Assembly: GCF_900110895.1 (NCBI RefSeq)
Contig: NZ_FOIQ01000005.1
Span: 62,001 to 126,000, forward strand
Direction of reading: 5' to 3'
DNA from: Prevotella aff. ruminicola Tc2-24
GTDB lineage: Bacteria > Bacteroidota > Bacteroidia > Bacteroidales > Bacteroidaceae
Length of the DNA: 64,000 bases
The notes below the pieces were generated by a model. It did no database searches and was not told where the DNA came from. It saw only the letters and a list, made by a program, of their open reading frames with translations. This document shows positions 18,738 to 27,444 of this stretch, one piece after another. The position numbers and the translations under genes are program-made. How positions within the stretch are numbered: the stretch's first letter is position 1; every line of letters starts with the position of its first letter.

Positions 18738-19811
18738 ATGCAAAACAAGATTTATGCAATAGTGACATTAATAGGTATTATCTGCTCATGTACATCTAAT
18801 CAGAATAAGAGCGAGGTCAAACTTCAAGGAACCCTTGTCAAGACAGACTCTGCTTATCATAGCTTGTTCCCCATATTAATGTGCGATGATTATCTATTCT
18901 CATATTCTAATTCTGCAACGGAGAGATGCGTTATCAGTTCACTCACTGATGATTATCTCAGTGGCTCGCAAAATGCTTTTCGTGTTGGAAATGGAAATGA
19001 TGAGTTCCATAATATTGCCATTGCTAAAGGGAAAAACTCAACACTTTACATTTTAGATTTTCCTACATACTATAACAGTCTGTTGTCAATAACACACATA
19101 ACCAGCACAAATTGTATTGACTCTATCAAGGACTCTAAGATGTGGAAGAAATACGCTCTGACAACTTTCCCTCCCTTTAGATGTATCTGTTATGCATTTG
19201 TATCTCTATCCGATTCAACAATCTTGGTGCCAGGCGCACCATACAATGCGATTGGGCATATCATGTCTGTGGTTGATTTCAAAAACCAGACTCTGACCCC
19301 TTTGGAATACTGGCCTTCAGACGGCGTTCAGGGGGACAGTCTTGCCAAACACTCTATATATACCGATAATTGCCGAATATTTAGCAATCAAAAAGATCGC
19401 TTTATCTATATGTGTGGAGAAGAAAGATTCGCATTTATTTTCACTATAGAGGGAAGGTCTGTAAAAGTATTAAAAGAACTGTATTCGGAACTCCCAAATT
19501 ATGAATGCCAAAATGATCGGAATTATCGGATAAACAAAAGAAGTGGGAATGGATTGTTCATTGACGCAACTTCAAAATACATATATGCACTTTTATCTAA
19601 ACAGGAGATTGTAAATAATTTCTTTTACAGTTTTGGTAACACCATTGAGGTTTACGATTGGAATGGAACTTTGAAAAAGACCTTAATACTTGATAAGCAG
19701 GGACAATATATAAAGGTCTCTGATGACAATAACACTCTATATCTATTCACCAATAATCAAGAGTCAGGAGAAGAGGAAATTTGGATGTACAGTTTAAACA
19801 ATGATAAATAG
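18738..19811 (+). CDS. BF3164-like (TolB-like) propeller lipoprotein 1
   Basis: This 357-aa protein has a lipobox (GIICSC, Cys17) and repeated beta-blade signatures of the BF3164/TolB_like lipoprotein family: FRVGNGNDEFHNIAIAKGKN and the terminal TLYLFTNNQE blade. Such lipoproteins are surface or periplasmic propellers of unknown ligand. It lies between peptides 1 and 2. The alternation of peptide and propeller genes in this unit suggests pairing as receptor, carrier or immunity partner. That is inference. Confidence 0.75.
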   Translation: MQNKIYAIVTLIGIICSCTSNQNKSEVKLQGTLVKTDSAYHSLFPILMCDDYLFSYSNSATERCVISSLTDDYLSGSQNAFRVGNGNDEFHNIAIAKGKNSTLYILDFPTYYNSLLSITHITSTNCIDSIKDSKMWKKYALTTFPPFRCICYAFVSLSDSTILVPGAPYNAIGHIMSVVDFKNQTLTPLEYWPSDGVQGDSLAKHSIYTDNCRIFSNQKDRFIYMCGEERFAFIFTIEGRSVKVLKELYSELPNYECQNDRNYRINKRSGNGLFIDATSKYIYALLSKQEIVNNFFYSFGNTIEVYDWNGTLKKTLILDKQGQYIKVSDDNNTLYLFTNNQESGEEEIWMYSLNNDK

Positions 19812-19814
19812 AAA

Positions 19815-19829
19815 AAGGGCACATGCCTT
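19815..19829 (+). promoter_or_regulatory. 5' hairpin of peptide 2
   Basis: AAGGGC/GCCTT can pair around the loop. Compared with the other copies both arms have changed, so the stem is conserved by covariation or G-U pairing rather than by sequence. Confidence 0.5.
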
Positions 19830-19860
19830 GTATATTATTAACATTTTAAACAATTTATTT

Positions 19861-20199
19861 ATGAAGAAAAAAGTAATTATGCTGTCATGCATTGCAGCTG
19901 TTGCCATCGCTACGTTCGTTGGCACTAAGACATTCCAGTCAAATGCATACGAAAATGGTCTTTTAGCTCAGAATGTTGAGGCTTTATGCCAGGGCGATTT
20001 TGGATACCTCGGTGGTGACATAGGTGGTAGGATTGGATATAGTAGTATGCATATTACTTGTTATAAGCGAGTATATTACGGCAGTTCTGGTTATCAGCTT
20101 GTACCATCCGGATGTTCTGCTACATGCTGGCAGAATCCCAACTCTAGTAGCGGGTGCCACAGCCATAGTTGTAGTTCCTGCTGCTCTGGTGGATATTAA
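19861..20199 (+). CDS. NVEALS-leader cysteine-rich peptide 2
   Basis: This 112-aa product has the longest core in the family. The leader is as in peptide 1, with the motif reading NVEALC (Cys43). The core opens with a Gly-rich stretch (GYLGGDIGGRIGY) and ends with a dense cysteine region (SGCHSHSCSSCCSGGY). There are eight Cys from residue 43 onward: 43, 67, 85, 89, 99, 104, 107 and 108. The frame is open upstream to 19801, but the ATG at 19861 aligns with all sister genes. The Gly/Cys/His-rich tail could bind metal or form several disulfides. Confidence 0.85.
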   Translation: MKKKVIMLSCIAAVAIATFVGTKTFQSNAYENGLLAQNVEALCQGDFGYLGGDIGGRIGYSSMHITCYKRVYYGSSGYQLVPSGCSATCWQNPNSSSGCHSHSCSSCCSGGY

Positions 20200-20224
20200 G
20201 TATGATTCACTAATAAAGTAAATA

Positions 20225-20279
20225 AAAGGCACAAAGGTGTATGGTGCAGTTCGTCCTGTGACCGATATCTTTGTGCTTT
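20225..20279 (+). terminator. Hairpin after peptide 2
   Basis: GGCACAAAG (20228-20236) pairs with CTTTGTGC (20269-20276), a strong 8-bp stem with a 32-nt loop, shortly after the peptide 2 stop. Confidence 0.55.
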
Positions 20280-20305
20280 ACAACACTTCTGTAACAACTA
20301 TTAAA

Positions 20306-21313
20306 ATGAATAATAAGATTCTTGTATGCATATTCACCTGCTCAACCATCTTTGCAGGTTGTGCCGTTAACAATCAGGCCTTTAATGGCACTACAATTAA
20401 CATTTCTGGAGATAAAAACACGGAATTGTTGATTGACAGTTTTGTTACGTCAATCGACTCAATACTATTACAACCAAATGCCATAGAACACATGGGGGAA
20501 GTACAAGACATGTGCTTATCCGACTCGAATGCATATATATTGGATAAGGCTAATTCCATTTGGAAGTTCAATTTGAATACTGGACTCCAAGAAAAAAAGA
20601 TCAAAAAGACTGGCCATGGTCATGGCGAATATATAAATCCCACATCAATCTGTGTTGATCATGATAATGTATATGTTTTGGACTTTCAAGGTAGTAGTAT
20701 CATAGTATATGACAAAAATCTGGATTACAAAAACAGAATACAGTTAGAGTTTCCTTCTATAGATTTTGCAAAAGTACCAGATGGATTTCTGTTGTGCAAT
20801 ATGAATCCGACTAATGATCTAAAGAGAATTGTACTTATCGATGAAAAAGGAAATGTCATTAACAGTTTTCTCTCCACGGAGATGAAAGAAGAGAGCATGA
20901 TGACGGATAGATTCTTCTCGAAAGATGACAATGGGAGCGTCTTCTTTGCAGAACCTGCATCAAATATAATATATAAATGGGAAAACGGGAACGTGCTACC
21001 TATATACTCTATTGAATTCGGAAAGATTACTAATGATAAGAACGCATCTAAGGCAAATCCATTGCATGGCAATATGCATATTCGATCATTTGTAACATCA
21101 CAATATGTCATAACGTTGTATCTTTCCGAGTTTGTATTAACAAACGTATATAACGAACAAAAGGCCACTTCTATATCTGGACTAGTTAACACTCGATTAC
21201 GACATCCATTTTACCCTATTGTATATTATGACGGAGCTCTTTATGGAATATATGACATCCAAAATGATAATAAAAACATGATACTCATTAAATACAATAT
21301 TAGACCAGAATGA
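20306..21313 (+). CDS. 6-bladed beta-propeller lipoprotein 2
   Basis: This 335-aa protein begins at the ATG at 20306, because the longer frame starts at a GTG inside the preceding hairpin. The lipobox is FAGC (Cys19). The sequence has the DUF5128/6-bladed propeller pattern: MGEVQDMCLSDSNAYILDK, TGHGHGEYINPTSICVDHDN, VYVLDFQGSSIIVYDKN. It is predicted to be exported and lipid-anchored. It lies between peptide 2 and the run of peptides 3-7. Confidence 0.8.
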   Translation: MNNKILVCIFTCSTIFAGCAVNNQAFNGTTINISGDKNTELLIDSFVTSIDSILLQPNAIEHMGEVQDMCLSDSNAYILDKANSIWKFNLNTGLQEKKIKKTGHGHGEYINPTSICVDHDNVYVLDFQGSSIIVYDKNLDYKNRIQLEFPSIDFAKVPDGFLLCNMNPTNDLKRIVLIDEKGNVINSFLSTEMKEESMMTDRFFSKDDNGSVFFAEPASNIIYKWENGNVLPIYSIEFGKITNDKNASKANPLHGNMHIRSFVTSQYVITLYLSEFVLTNVYNEQKATSISGLVNTRLRHPFYPIVYYDGALYGIYDIQNDNKNMILIKYNIRPE

Positions 21314-21367
21314 TGTCCAATCTCACTGATAACACAAGAATAAAAACATAGTAATAACTAAAGAAAA

Positions 21368-21379
21368 GGGCATATGCCC
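21368..21379 (+). promoter_or_regulatory. 5' hairpin of peptide 3
   Basis: The perfect palindrome GGGCATATGCCC ends exactly 29 nt before the start codon. The 29-nt spacer is almost identical in peptides 3-7. Confidence 0.75.
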
Positions 21380-21408
21380 ATATTATTAACTCTTTAAACA
21401 ATTTATTT

Positions 21409-21678
21409 ATGAAAAAGAAAGTAATTACGCTGTCATGCATTGCAGCAGTTGCCATCGCAACGTTCGTTGGCACAAAAGTTCTCCAGTCAAATGCATGTGA
21501 GAATGGTCTGCTGACTCAGAATGTTGAGGCGCTGTCGAAATCGGAAGGAAACCCAACCAGAGTTTTCGATTGCTTCAAGATTCATATTCATATGCACGGA
21601 GCCCAAATTAGGGATTGTTCGTCGTGTAAGTATATTAGCAATACTACTGGCAGAGGTGTATCTCAATGTTTTCTCTAA
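21409..21678 (+). CDS. NVEALS-leader HG-type peptide 3
   Basis: This 89-aa product shares the common leader and QNVEALS motif (37-43), then KSEG. The core has C55, HG63-64, C70, C73 and C87, that is C-x7-HG-x5-C-x2-C-x13-C. Leader position 30 is Cys here where the sisters have Tyr (SNAC), which would put a Cys at the new N-terminus after a cut at SNA. The core is His-rich (IHIHMHG). It is the first of five HG-type copies in tandem. Confidence 0.87.
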   Translation: MKKKVITLSCIAAVAIATFVGTKVLQSNACENGLLTQNVEALSKSEGNPTRVFDCFKIHIHMHGAQIRDCSSCKYISNTTGRGVSQCFL

Positions 21679-21684
21679 TCTTTA

Positions 21685-21707
21685 GGGCTGTTTCTATGAG
21701 ACAGCCC
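21685..21707 (+). terminator. 3' hairpin of peptide 3
   Basis: GGGCTGT...ACAGCCC is a 7-bp GC-rich stem just after the stop. Near-identical versions follow peptides 6 and 7. Confidence 0.6.
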
Positions 21708-21828
21708 CTATTAACATATAAATGGTTTCAACATAAATAAATTTCTACGCCCCATATTCATCCAAAGTAATCTAAAAGTTGAAGAAAGGACTTATGGGTG
21801 TATACAATATGCTAATAAATAGAGGAAA

Positions 21829-21840
21829 GGGCATATGCCC
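21829..21840 (+). promoter_or_regulatory. 5' hairpin of peptide 4
   Basis: GGGCATATGCCC again, ending 29 nt before the ATG. Confidence 0.75.
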
Positions 21841-21869
21841 ATATTATTAACTCTTTAAACAATTTATTT

Positions 21870-22142
21870 ATGAAAAAGAAAGTAATTACGCTGTCATGCA
21901 TTGCAGCTGTGCTCATCGCGACGTTCGTTAGCACAAAGACTTTCCAGTCAAATGCATACGAGAATGGTTTACTGACACAGAATGTTGAGGCACTGTCTAA
22001 CTCAGAGGGCCAGAAAGTCGATTGTGCCGTCACCTATGCATATAAGCATGGAAGCATAACAAGGTATTGCAAGACTTGTTTGTATGTTGGCAGTGCAGCT
22101 GCCAATGGCAAAAGTAAATGCAAGCCATGGTTCTCTTTTTGA
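21870..22142 (+). CDS. NVEALS-leader HG-type peptide 4
   Basis: This 90-aa product has the core C52-x7-HG(60-61)-x5-C67-x2-C70-x13-C84 followed by a hydrophobic KPWFSF tail not seen in the sisters. Leader substitutions (VLIATFVSTK) are conservative. It is preceded by a 120-bp spacer after peptide 3 in which I see only the 3' hairpin and AT-rich sequence. Confidence 0.87.
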   Translation: MKKKVITLSCIAAVLIATFVSTKTFQSNAYENGLLTQNVEALSNSEGQKVDCAVTYAYKHGSITRYCKTCLYVGSAAANGKSKCKPWFSF

Positions 22143-22218
22143 GACTGCATTATCAAGAAAAGACCATTTCGCAGGTAGCATAGGGAGACCTCCCTTATCT
22201 ATTAAAACCCATACAAAA

Positions 22219-22230
22219 GGGCAAATGCCC
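22219..22230 (+). promoter_or_regulatory. 5' hairpin of peptide 5
   Basis: GGGCAAATGCCC, stem GGGC/GCCC, 29 nt before the ATG. Confidence 0.72.
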
Positions 22231-22259
22231 GTATTATTAACTCTTTAAACAATTTAATT

Positions 22260-22520
22260 ATGAAGAAGAAAGTAATTACGCTGTCATGCATTGCAGCGGT
22301 TGCCATCGCTACGTTCGTTGGCACAAAGGCTCTCCAGTCAAATGCATACGAGAATGGTCTGCTGACCCAAAATGTTGAAGCCCTGTCTAAATCGGAAGGA
22401 GGTAAAAGGTACAGTTGCTACTACCTCAATAAGTATAAGCACGGGGGATTATATAGAGATTGTATAACATGTGACTATGCCTATGGTGCACCGAGAGGTT
22501 CTGGTACATGCTATCGTTAA
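22260..22520 (+). CDS. NVEALS-leader HG-type peptide 5
   Basis: This 86-aa product has the core C53-x7-HG(61-62)-x5-C68-x2-C71-x12-C84. It is Tyr-rich (YSCYYLNKYKHG) and close in sequence to peptide 6 at the start of the core (GKRYSCYY). A weaker hairpin follows the stop (22526-22549). Confidence 0.87.
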   Translation: MKKKVITLSCIAAVAIATFVGTKALQSNAYENGLLTQNVEALSKSEGGKRYSCYYLNKYKHGGLYRDCITCDYAYGAPRGSGTCYR

Positions 22521-22576
22521 TTATTGGGACTGTTTTTTGAGACAGCTCTATGGATATAAAAGCTGTAAGTAAAAAA

Positions 22577-22588
22577 GGGCAAATGCCC
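22577..22588 (+). promoter_or_regulatory. 5' hairpin of peptide 6
   Basis: GGGCAAATGCCC, 29 nt before the ATG. Confidence 0.72.
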
Positions 22589-22617
22589 GTATTATTAACT
22601 CTTTAAACAATTTATTT

Positions 22618-22884
22618 ATGAAGAAGAAAGTAATCAAGCTGTCATGCATTGCTGTGGTTGCCATCGCAACGTTCGTTGGCACAAAGGCTCTCCAGTCAAA
22701 TGCATACGAGAATGGTCTGCTGACTCAGAATGTTGAGGCGCTGTCGAAATCGGAAAGCGGCAAAAGGTACAGTTGCTACTACGACACAAAACCTTGGCAC
22801 GGATACTACTTTAGGCATTGTTCAACATGTAAATATGCTAGTGGAGCTAAAGAAAAGAATAGATCAGGTTTCTGTTATCTCTAA
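22618..22884 (+). CDS. NVEALS-leader HG-type peptide 6
   Basis: This 88-aa product has the core C53-x7-HG(61-62)-x5-C68-x2-C71-x14-C86. The residue before HG is Trp (KPWHG) where the sisters have Lys or Met. It shares the leader and both flanking hairpins with its neighbours. Confidence 0.87.
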   Translation: MKKKVIKLSCIAVVAIATFVGTKALQSNAYENGLLTQNVEALSKSESGKRYSCYYDTKPWHGYYFRHCSTCKYASGAKEKNRSGFCYL

Positions 22885-22891
22885 TCATTAA

Positions 22892-22912
22892 GACTGTTTC
22901 TAAGAGACAGTC
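22892..22912 (+). terminator. 3' hairpin of peptide 6
   Basis: GACTGT...ACAGTC. Relative to the peptide 3 and 7 hairpins (GGGCTGT...ACAGCCC), G-to-A and C-to-T changes occur on paired positions, so pairing is kept by a compensatory change. Confidence 0.6.
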
Positions 22913-22942
22913 CTGTAGATATACGAGAAGCGAGTAACAAAA

Positions 22943-22954
22943 GGGCGTATGCCC
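22943..22954 (+). promoter_or_regulatory. 5' hairpin of peptide 7
   Basis: GGGCGTATGCCC, 29 nt before the ATG. The stem bases are fixed while the loop varies between copies. Confidence 0.72.
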
Positions 22955-22983
22955 GTATTATTAACTTTTTAAACAATTTATTT

Positions 22984-23238
22984 ATGAAGAAGAAAGTAAT
23001 CAAGCTGTCATGCATTGCAGCGGTTGCCATCGCTACGTTCGTTGGCACAAAGACGTTCCAGTCAAATGCATACGAGAATGGTCTGCTGACTCAGAATGTT
23101 GAGGCTCTTTCCAAATCAGAAAGTGGCGGACTCGATTGTTATAAAAATAAAATTTATAAACACGGGAGCCAGATCTTGTACTGTGACCAATGTAGGCTTT
23201 TAAAGAACTCTACTGGTAGTGGCAAAGGCAAATGCTAA
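22984..23238 (+). CDS. NVEALS-leader HG-type peptide 7
   Basis: This 84-aa product has the core C52-x7-HG(60-61)-x5-C67-x2-C70-x13-C84, and the last Cys is the C-terminal residue. The tail is Lys/Gly-rich (GSGKGKC). It is the last of the HG-type run and is followed by a 3' hairpin and a propeller lipoprotein. Confidence 0.87.
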   Translation: MKKKVIKLSCIAAVAIATFVGTKTFQSNAYENGLLTQNVEALSKSESGGLDCYKNKIYKHGSQILYCDQCRLLKNSTGSGKGKC

Positions 23239-23245
23239 ATTATCA

Positions 23246-23268
23246 GGGCTGTTTCTATGAGACAGCCC
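23246..23268 (+). terminator. 3' hairpin of peptide 7
   Basis: GGGCTGT...ACAGCCC, the same sequence as after peptide 3, 7 nt past the stop and 17 nt before the next start. Confidence 0.6.
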
Positions 23269-23284
23269 TACAAATAATGATCAT

Positions 23285-24370
23285 ATGAAAAAAGGTATAT
23301 TCTATATAATTGCATTAGTTTGTCTTGTTTCTTGTCATAATAAAGTTGATAGTAACAAGGAATACATGGGATTCGAGGAGGTAAAAAAAGTCTACTCGTT
23401 TCCCAAAATTCAAACACTGCGTGCAAATGATATGACTTCTGTCAACACGCCAGATTATTTCATCGAGGATTTCGTCGTATACGACTCGCTCCTGTTCATC
23501 GATACAGATCAGGATTACGGTATACTTGATGTTCTTTCCATAGACTCCATGAAGTCGTTGGGACGGTTTCTTAACAAAGGAAAAGCCATTGGAGAATTCG
23601 TACAGGGCATTGATCTGACACTACACATGACATTTGAGACTGCAAATGATTCTATTTTTGCCAATGTATACGACCCAATCTTAGGTCGAGTCTATGCAGT
23701 AAACATTACCCAATCCATTGCAGACAAGAAAGTCTGCACAAAAGAGCTTAAGTATAGTCAAGCACTTCCGCGATATGCTTTCTGGGCAAAGACCATAGGT
23801 GACACTTTAATATATATTCGCGAAATTGATAAAATGGAGACTCACCAAAACCGCTCTATCATCACGCGAACCGGTGTTCAATCCAAACCATTCATTAATA
23901 AAATGAATGAATTTGAAGTGCCTATGAATGAGGATTTCAATATTATGTCTACGCTGATTGCTATGGCGCCATCCAACGACTATGTCGTAGAGTCGTTGCT
24001 CGGAATGAACTATATCAACATCTACTCATTGCAAAAAGACAACGGATATACCATATGCATAGGTAAAAAGCAGGACAAGTTGAGTGACATTCTAAAAACT
24101 CCGGAATCTGATCGTATGTATATGTTTGCTGACCTGAGGACCTATAGCTTTGGCTTCGCCGTTTTGGAATTCAACATCACAGAAGGTCATTACATTGATG
24201 ATAAGCCATACTATCCCTCTATCTTACTGTTTGACTGGTCTGGAAATCCCATTGGCGAAATCAAATCGGAGATTCAGTTTAATCATTTCGATTATGACGA
24301 ACATCAGAAGATGTTATATATATTAGACTCAAATAGTAAACTGCTGAAATGCAAGATTGATATTAACTAG
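23285..24370 (+). CDS. BF3164-like propeller lipoprotein 3
   Basis: This 361-aa protein has a lipobox (CLVSC, Cys17) and BF3164/TolB-like features: DYFIEDFVVYDSLLFIDTDQ, SLGRFLNKGKAIGEF and a C-terminal KMLYILDSNSKLLKCK blade. It is related to propeller 1. It follows the run of five HG-type peptides and precedes the RND pumps by 17 bp, so peptides, propellers and pumps are one transcriptional context. Confidence 0.77.
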   Translation: MKKGIFYIIALVCLVSCHNKVDSNKEYMGFEEVKKVYSFPKIQTLRANDMTSVNTPDYFIEDFVVYDSLLFIDTDQDYGILDVLSIDSMKSLGRFLNKGKAIGEFVQGIDLTLHMTFETANDSIFANVYDPILGRVYAVNITQSIADKKVCTKELKYSQALPRYAFWAKTIGDTLIYIREIDKMETHQNRSIITRTGVQSKPFINKMNEFEVPMNEDFNIMSTLIAMAPSNDYVVESLLGMNYINIYSLQKDNGYTICIGKKQDKLSDILKTPESDRMYMFADLRTYSFGFAVLEFNITEGHYIDDKPYYPSILLFDWSGNPIGEIKSEIQFNHFDYDEHQKMLYILDSNSKLLKCKIDIN

Positions 24371-24387
24371 AATGCGTTATTGATTCC

Positions 24388-27300
24388 ATGCTGAGTAAAA
24401 TCATCCATCGACCTATTGCTGTAACCATGTGCCTTATCGCTGTTGTGGTGATGGGGTGTCTGGCACTACGTTTTATCCCTGTATCGCTTATGCCTGACAT
24501 TGATGTGCCACAGATAACGGTACAGGCAAATATCCCCGGTCATTCCGCCAAAGAGATAGAACAGAGAGTAATATCGCCACTACGAGGTCAGTTAATGCAG
24601 GTGGCAGGAGTGAAGGATATACGCAGTGAGGCAAGGATGGATGCCGGGCATGTGGTGATGACCTTTGAACCAGGAAGTAATGTTGATCTTCTCTTCATTG
24701 AGGTCAATGAAAAGATCGACCGTTCGATGAATACCATGCCAAAAGACATGGAACGTCCCAAAGTGATCAAGGCCAGTGCTATGGATATTCCAGCCTTTTA
24801 TCTCGACATATGGCTTAAACGGACAGATGAAAAATCCCCCCAAGCGGATGAATACGCTGAGACAGCAGGGTTAGCATTTGCCCAATTAGGACGTTTCGCA
24901 AAAGGGGTGGTAAGTAAGCGTATCGAACAGCTTCCACAGACAGCAATGGTTGACATCAGCGGTACTGTTGGAACTGAGATCGAGTGTATTCCTGATTACG
25001 AGAAGTTGCAATCCATAGGCCTGAGTACACAAGATATCGAAAATGCCATCAAAAAAAACAATATCACACTGGAGGCTTTAAGTGTGGTAGATGGCATCTT
25101 TCGATATAATATTCATTTCGATTCCCAACTGCTAACAAAAGAAGATGTAGAAGACATCTATATCAATCATGAAGGGCGATTGTTGCAGTTGAAAGATCTA
25201 TGTAGCATCAAAGAACATATAGCTCAGCAAAACGGAAAGGTAAGACACAACAAAAACAACGCCATCACACTTGCCATCATCAAGCAGAATGATGCACAAA
25301 TGGCAGATTTGCAGGAGAGTATGGAGGCCTTACTTTCCGAGATGAGGAAAGAGTATCCTGATATTCAGTTTGAACTTACCAGAGATCAGACACACCTGCT
25401 GACCTATACCATCAAAAACCTAAAGACAAATCTGTATGTCGGTGTACTACTGGCCTGTCTGATCTTATTCTTGTTTATGCGTCAATGGCGATTGTCACTA
25501 CTCATCGTACTGACCATTCCACTCTCATTAATACTGACCCTGCTCAGTTTCTACATAATAGGCATCTCAATGAATATCATTTCTTTGTCAGGGTTGATAT
25601 TGGGAGTTGGAATGATCGTAGACAACTCTATCATCGTAATCGACAATATGATGCGAAGATGGAGAGAAGGAGAAAGACTTCAAACGGCCATCGTAAACGG
25701 AGTACGTGAAGTTTTCGCTCCGATGCTGAGTTCTGTTCTAACGACCTGTTCGGTGTTCTTACCCTTGATCTTTCTCAGTGGTATTGCCGGGACACTTTTC
25801 TATGATCAGGCCATGGGCGTAACTATCGCCCTGTTTGCGTCATTAGCTGTTGCCTCGTTGGTAATCCCTGTATATTTCCATTTCCTGTTCCGGAAGCATC
25901 ATCATGCGCCAACAGAAGAGAGAAAGAGGCAAATTAACCTCTATCGTCCTTACAAAAGTATCATGGGATGGGTATTCAGGCATGCAAAGGCTTGTCTGAT
26001 TACACTTGTTTGTCTTATTCCTTTGACACTTTTCTTTTTCTGGCAGATAGAAAAGGAACGGATGCCAAAGGTCGATCATGATGACACACTGATGAGTATT
26101 GACTGGAATATGGGAATAGCTGCAGATGAGAATGACCGACGAATCATGGAACTGATGAATGGTATTGAGAAAGAAACCGTGACTTCTACATCGATGATAG
26201 GAGCACAAGATTTTCTGCTTTCTCATACGAAGGATATCACTGCCTCTGAAGCTGTCGTATACTTCAAAACACCATCTAAAAAGAAACTGGAAAAGGCAAA
26301 GGAAAAGATCGTTGAACTATTGAAAGAACGTTACCCATCAGCTTCAGTAGAATTTAATGAGTCTGGTAACCTGTATAACTTGGTCTTTTCTACAAATGAA
26401 TCGGATCTAGAGATACACCTACAGGATCAAGACGGTCGAAGGCCGGATATTGCTACCGCACGAAGATTTACAGATACCTTACGTACTCATTTTACTGACA
26501 TCGCTATCATGCCTGTACTCACTGAGACAAACATTCAGTACATGGCAGACATGGAACAGATGGCCATCTATAAGGTGAGCTATGAACAACTCTACAGCAG
26601 ACTTAAGGAACTGATCAGCAAAAATGAGATATTCAATATCAATGACGGGGCACAGAGTATCCCTGTAATCGTGGGAACAGACAACAGAGAAAGCGACCGC
26701 ATACTGAATAGCAGCGTCAAAAACGGTGAAGGAGTTGATATCCCTATAGTATACTTAGTCAAAGAGACTAGAGGTGAGGACTACAAGCGACTGCAGGCAG
26801 GAAACAGTGGAGAATACTTTAGCATCGATCTGAATGCCAATGACAAAAAGGTTGAACAGATTATGAGATATGTAGACGAATATGTTCATCAGCCCAAGGC
26901 AGAACTATCGGCTTCATTCGCAGGTGGATATTTCTCCAGCAGACAAATGATCAAAGAGCTTGCCTTAGTCTTGAGTGTAGCATTGGCTTTGCTCTATTTC
27001 ATTCTATCAGCCCAATTCGAAAGTTTTATCCAGCCATTCATTATCTTAACAGAAATGGTTATTGACGTATTCTTCGTTATTGCGGTGTTATGGGTATTTG
27101 GAGAATCGGTAAATGTGATGTCCATGATAGGACTTGTAGTTATGAGTGGTATTATCATCAATGATTCTATCTTAAAGATAGACAGTATCAACCGACTACG
27201 ACGAGGTGGCGCTCCCCTACTCCGCGCCATCATGACTGCCGGGCATAACCGTCTGAAGCCAATTGTTATGACCTCGCTCACGACGATACTAGCTATTCTG

Positions 27301-27444
27301 CCATTCCTCCAAAGAGGTGACATGGGATCCGCCTTGCAATACCCTCTGTCGTTGACGCTTATTGTTGGTATGGCTATCGGAACGATGGTCAGTCTGTTCC
27401 TGATTCCATTATTCTATTACCTGATATATCGTAAACGAGCATGA
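24388..27444 (+). CDS. RND efflux transporter subunit 1 (AcrB/HAE-type)
   Basis: This 1018-aa inner-membrane pump has 12 spans and two large periplasmic loops. N-terminal MLSKIIHRPIAVTMCLIAVV and the NIPGHSAKEIEQRV porter motif are typical. In TM4 the relay motif reads GMIVDNSIIVIDN, with the first Asp kept and the second position Asn, as in many Bacteroidota RND proteins. TM10 has GIIINDSILKID, which carries an Asp and a Lys. It overlaps the second RND gene by 4 bp (ATGA). It likely works with the HlyD-like and TolC-like products of the same unit. Confidence 0.93.
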   Translation: MLSKIIHRPIAVTMCLIAVVVMGCLALRFIPVSLMPDIDVPQITVQANIPGHSAKEIEQRVISPLRGQLMQVAGVKDIRSEARMDAGHVVMTFEPGSNVDLLFIEVNEKIDRSMNTMPKDMERPKVIKASAMDIPAFYLDIWLKRTDEKSPQADEYAETAGLAFAQLGRFAKGVVSKRIEQLPQTAMVDISGTVGTEIECIPDYEKLQSIGLSTQDIENAIKKNNITLEALSVVDGIFRYNIHFDSQLLTKEDVEDIYINHEGRLLQLKDLCSIKEHIAQQNGKVRHNKNNAITLAIIKQNDAQMADLQESMEALLSEMRKEYPDIQFELTRDQTHLLTYTIKNLKTNLYVGVLLACLILFLFMRQWRLSLLIVLTIPLSLILTLLSFYIIGISMNIISLSGLILGVGMIVDNSIIVIDNMMRRWREGERLQTAIVNGVREVFAPMLSSVLTTCSVFLPLIFLSGIAGTLFYDQAMGVTIALFASLAVASLVIPVYFHFLFRKHHHAPTEERKRQINLYRPYKSIMGWVFRHAKACLITLVCLIPLTLFFFWQIEKERMPKVDHDDTLMSIDWNMGIAADENDRRIMELMNGIEKETVTSTSMIGAQDFLLSHTKDITASEAVVYFKTPSKKKLEKAKEKIVELLKERYPSASVEFNESGNLYNLVFSTNESDLEIHLQDQDGRRPDIATARRFTDTLRTHFTDIAIMPVLTETNIQYMADMEQMAIYKVSYEQLYSRLKELISKNEIFNINDGAQSIPVIVGTDNRESDRILNSSVKNGEGVDIPIVYLVKETRGEDYKRLQAGNSGEYFSIDLNANDKKVEQIMRYVDEYVHQPKAELSASFAGGYFSSRQMIKELALVLSVALALLYFILSAQFESFIQPFIILTEMVIDVFFVIAVLWVFGESVNVMSMIGLVVMSGIIINDSILKIDSINRLRRGGAPLLRAIMTAGHNRLKPIVMTSLTTILAILPFLQRGDMGSALQYPLSLTLIVGMAIGTMVSLFLIPLFYYLIYRKRA

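Noticed and set aside
18383-23238. Class II bacteriocin double-glycine leaders
   Set aside because: The leaders are Sec-type with an AxA-like site and NVEALS motif; no GG or GA processing site is conserved and no peptidase-ABC transporter is nearby.
21368-23268. CRISPR-like or simple tandem repeat array
   Set aside because: The repeated units are full genes of about 360 bp with a start codon, ribosome-friendly spacing and conserved protein leader; no short direct repeats with spacers are present.
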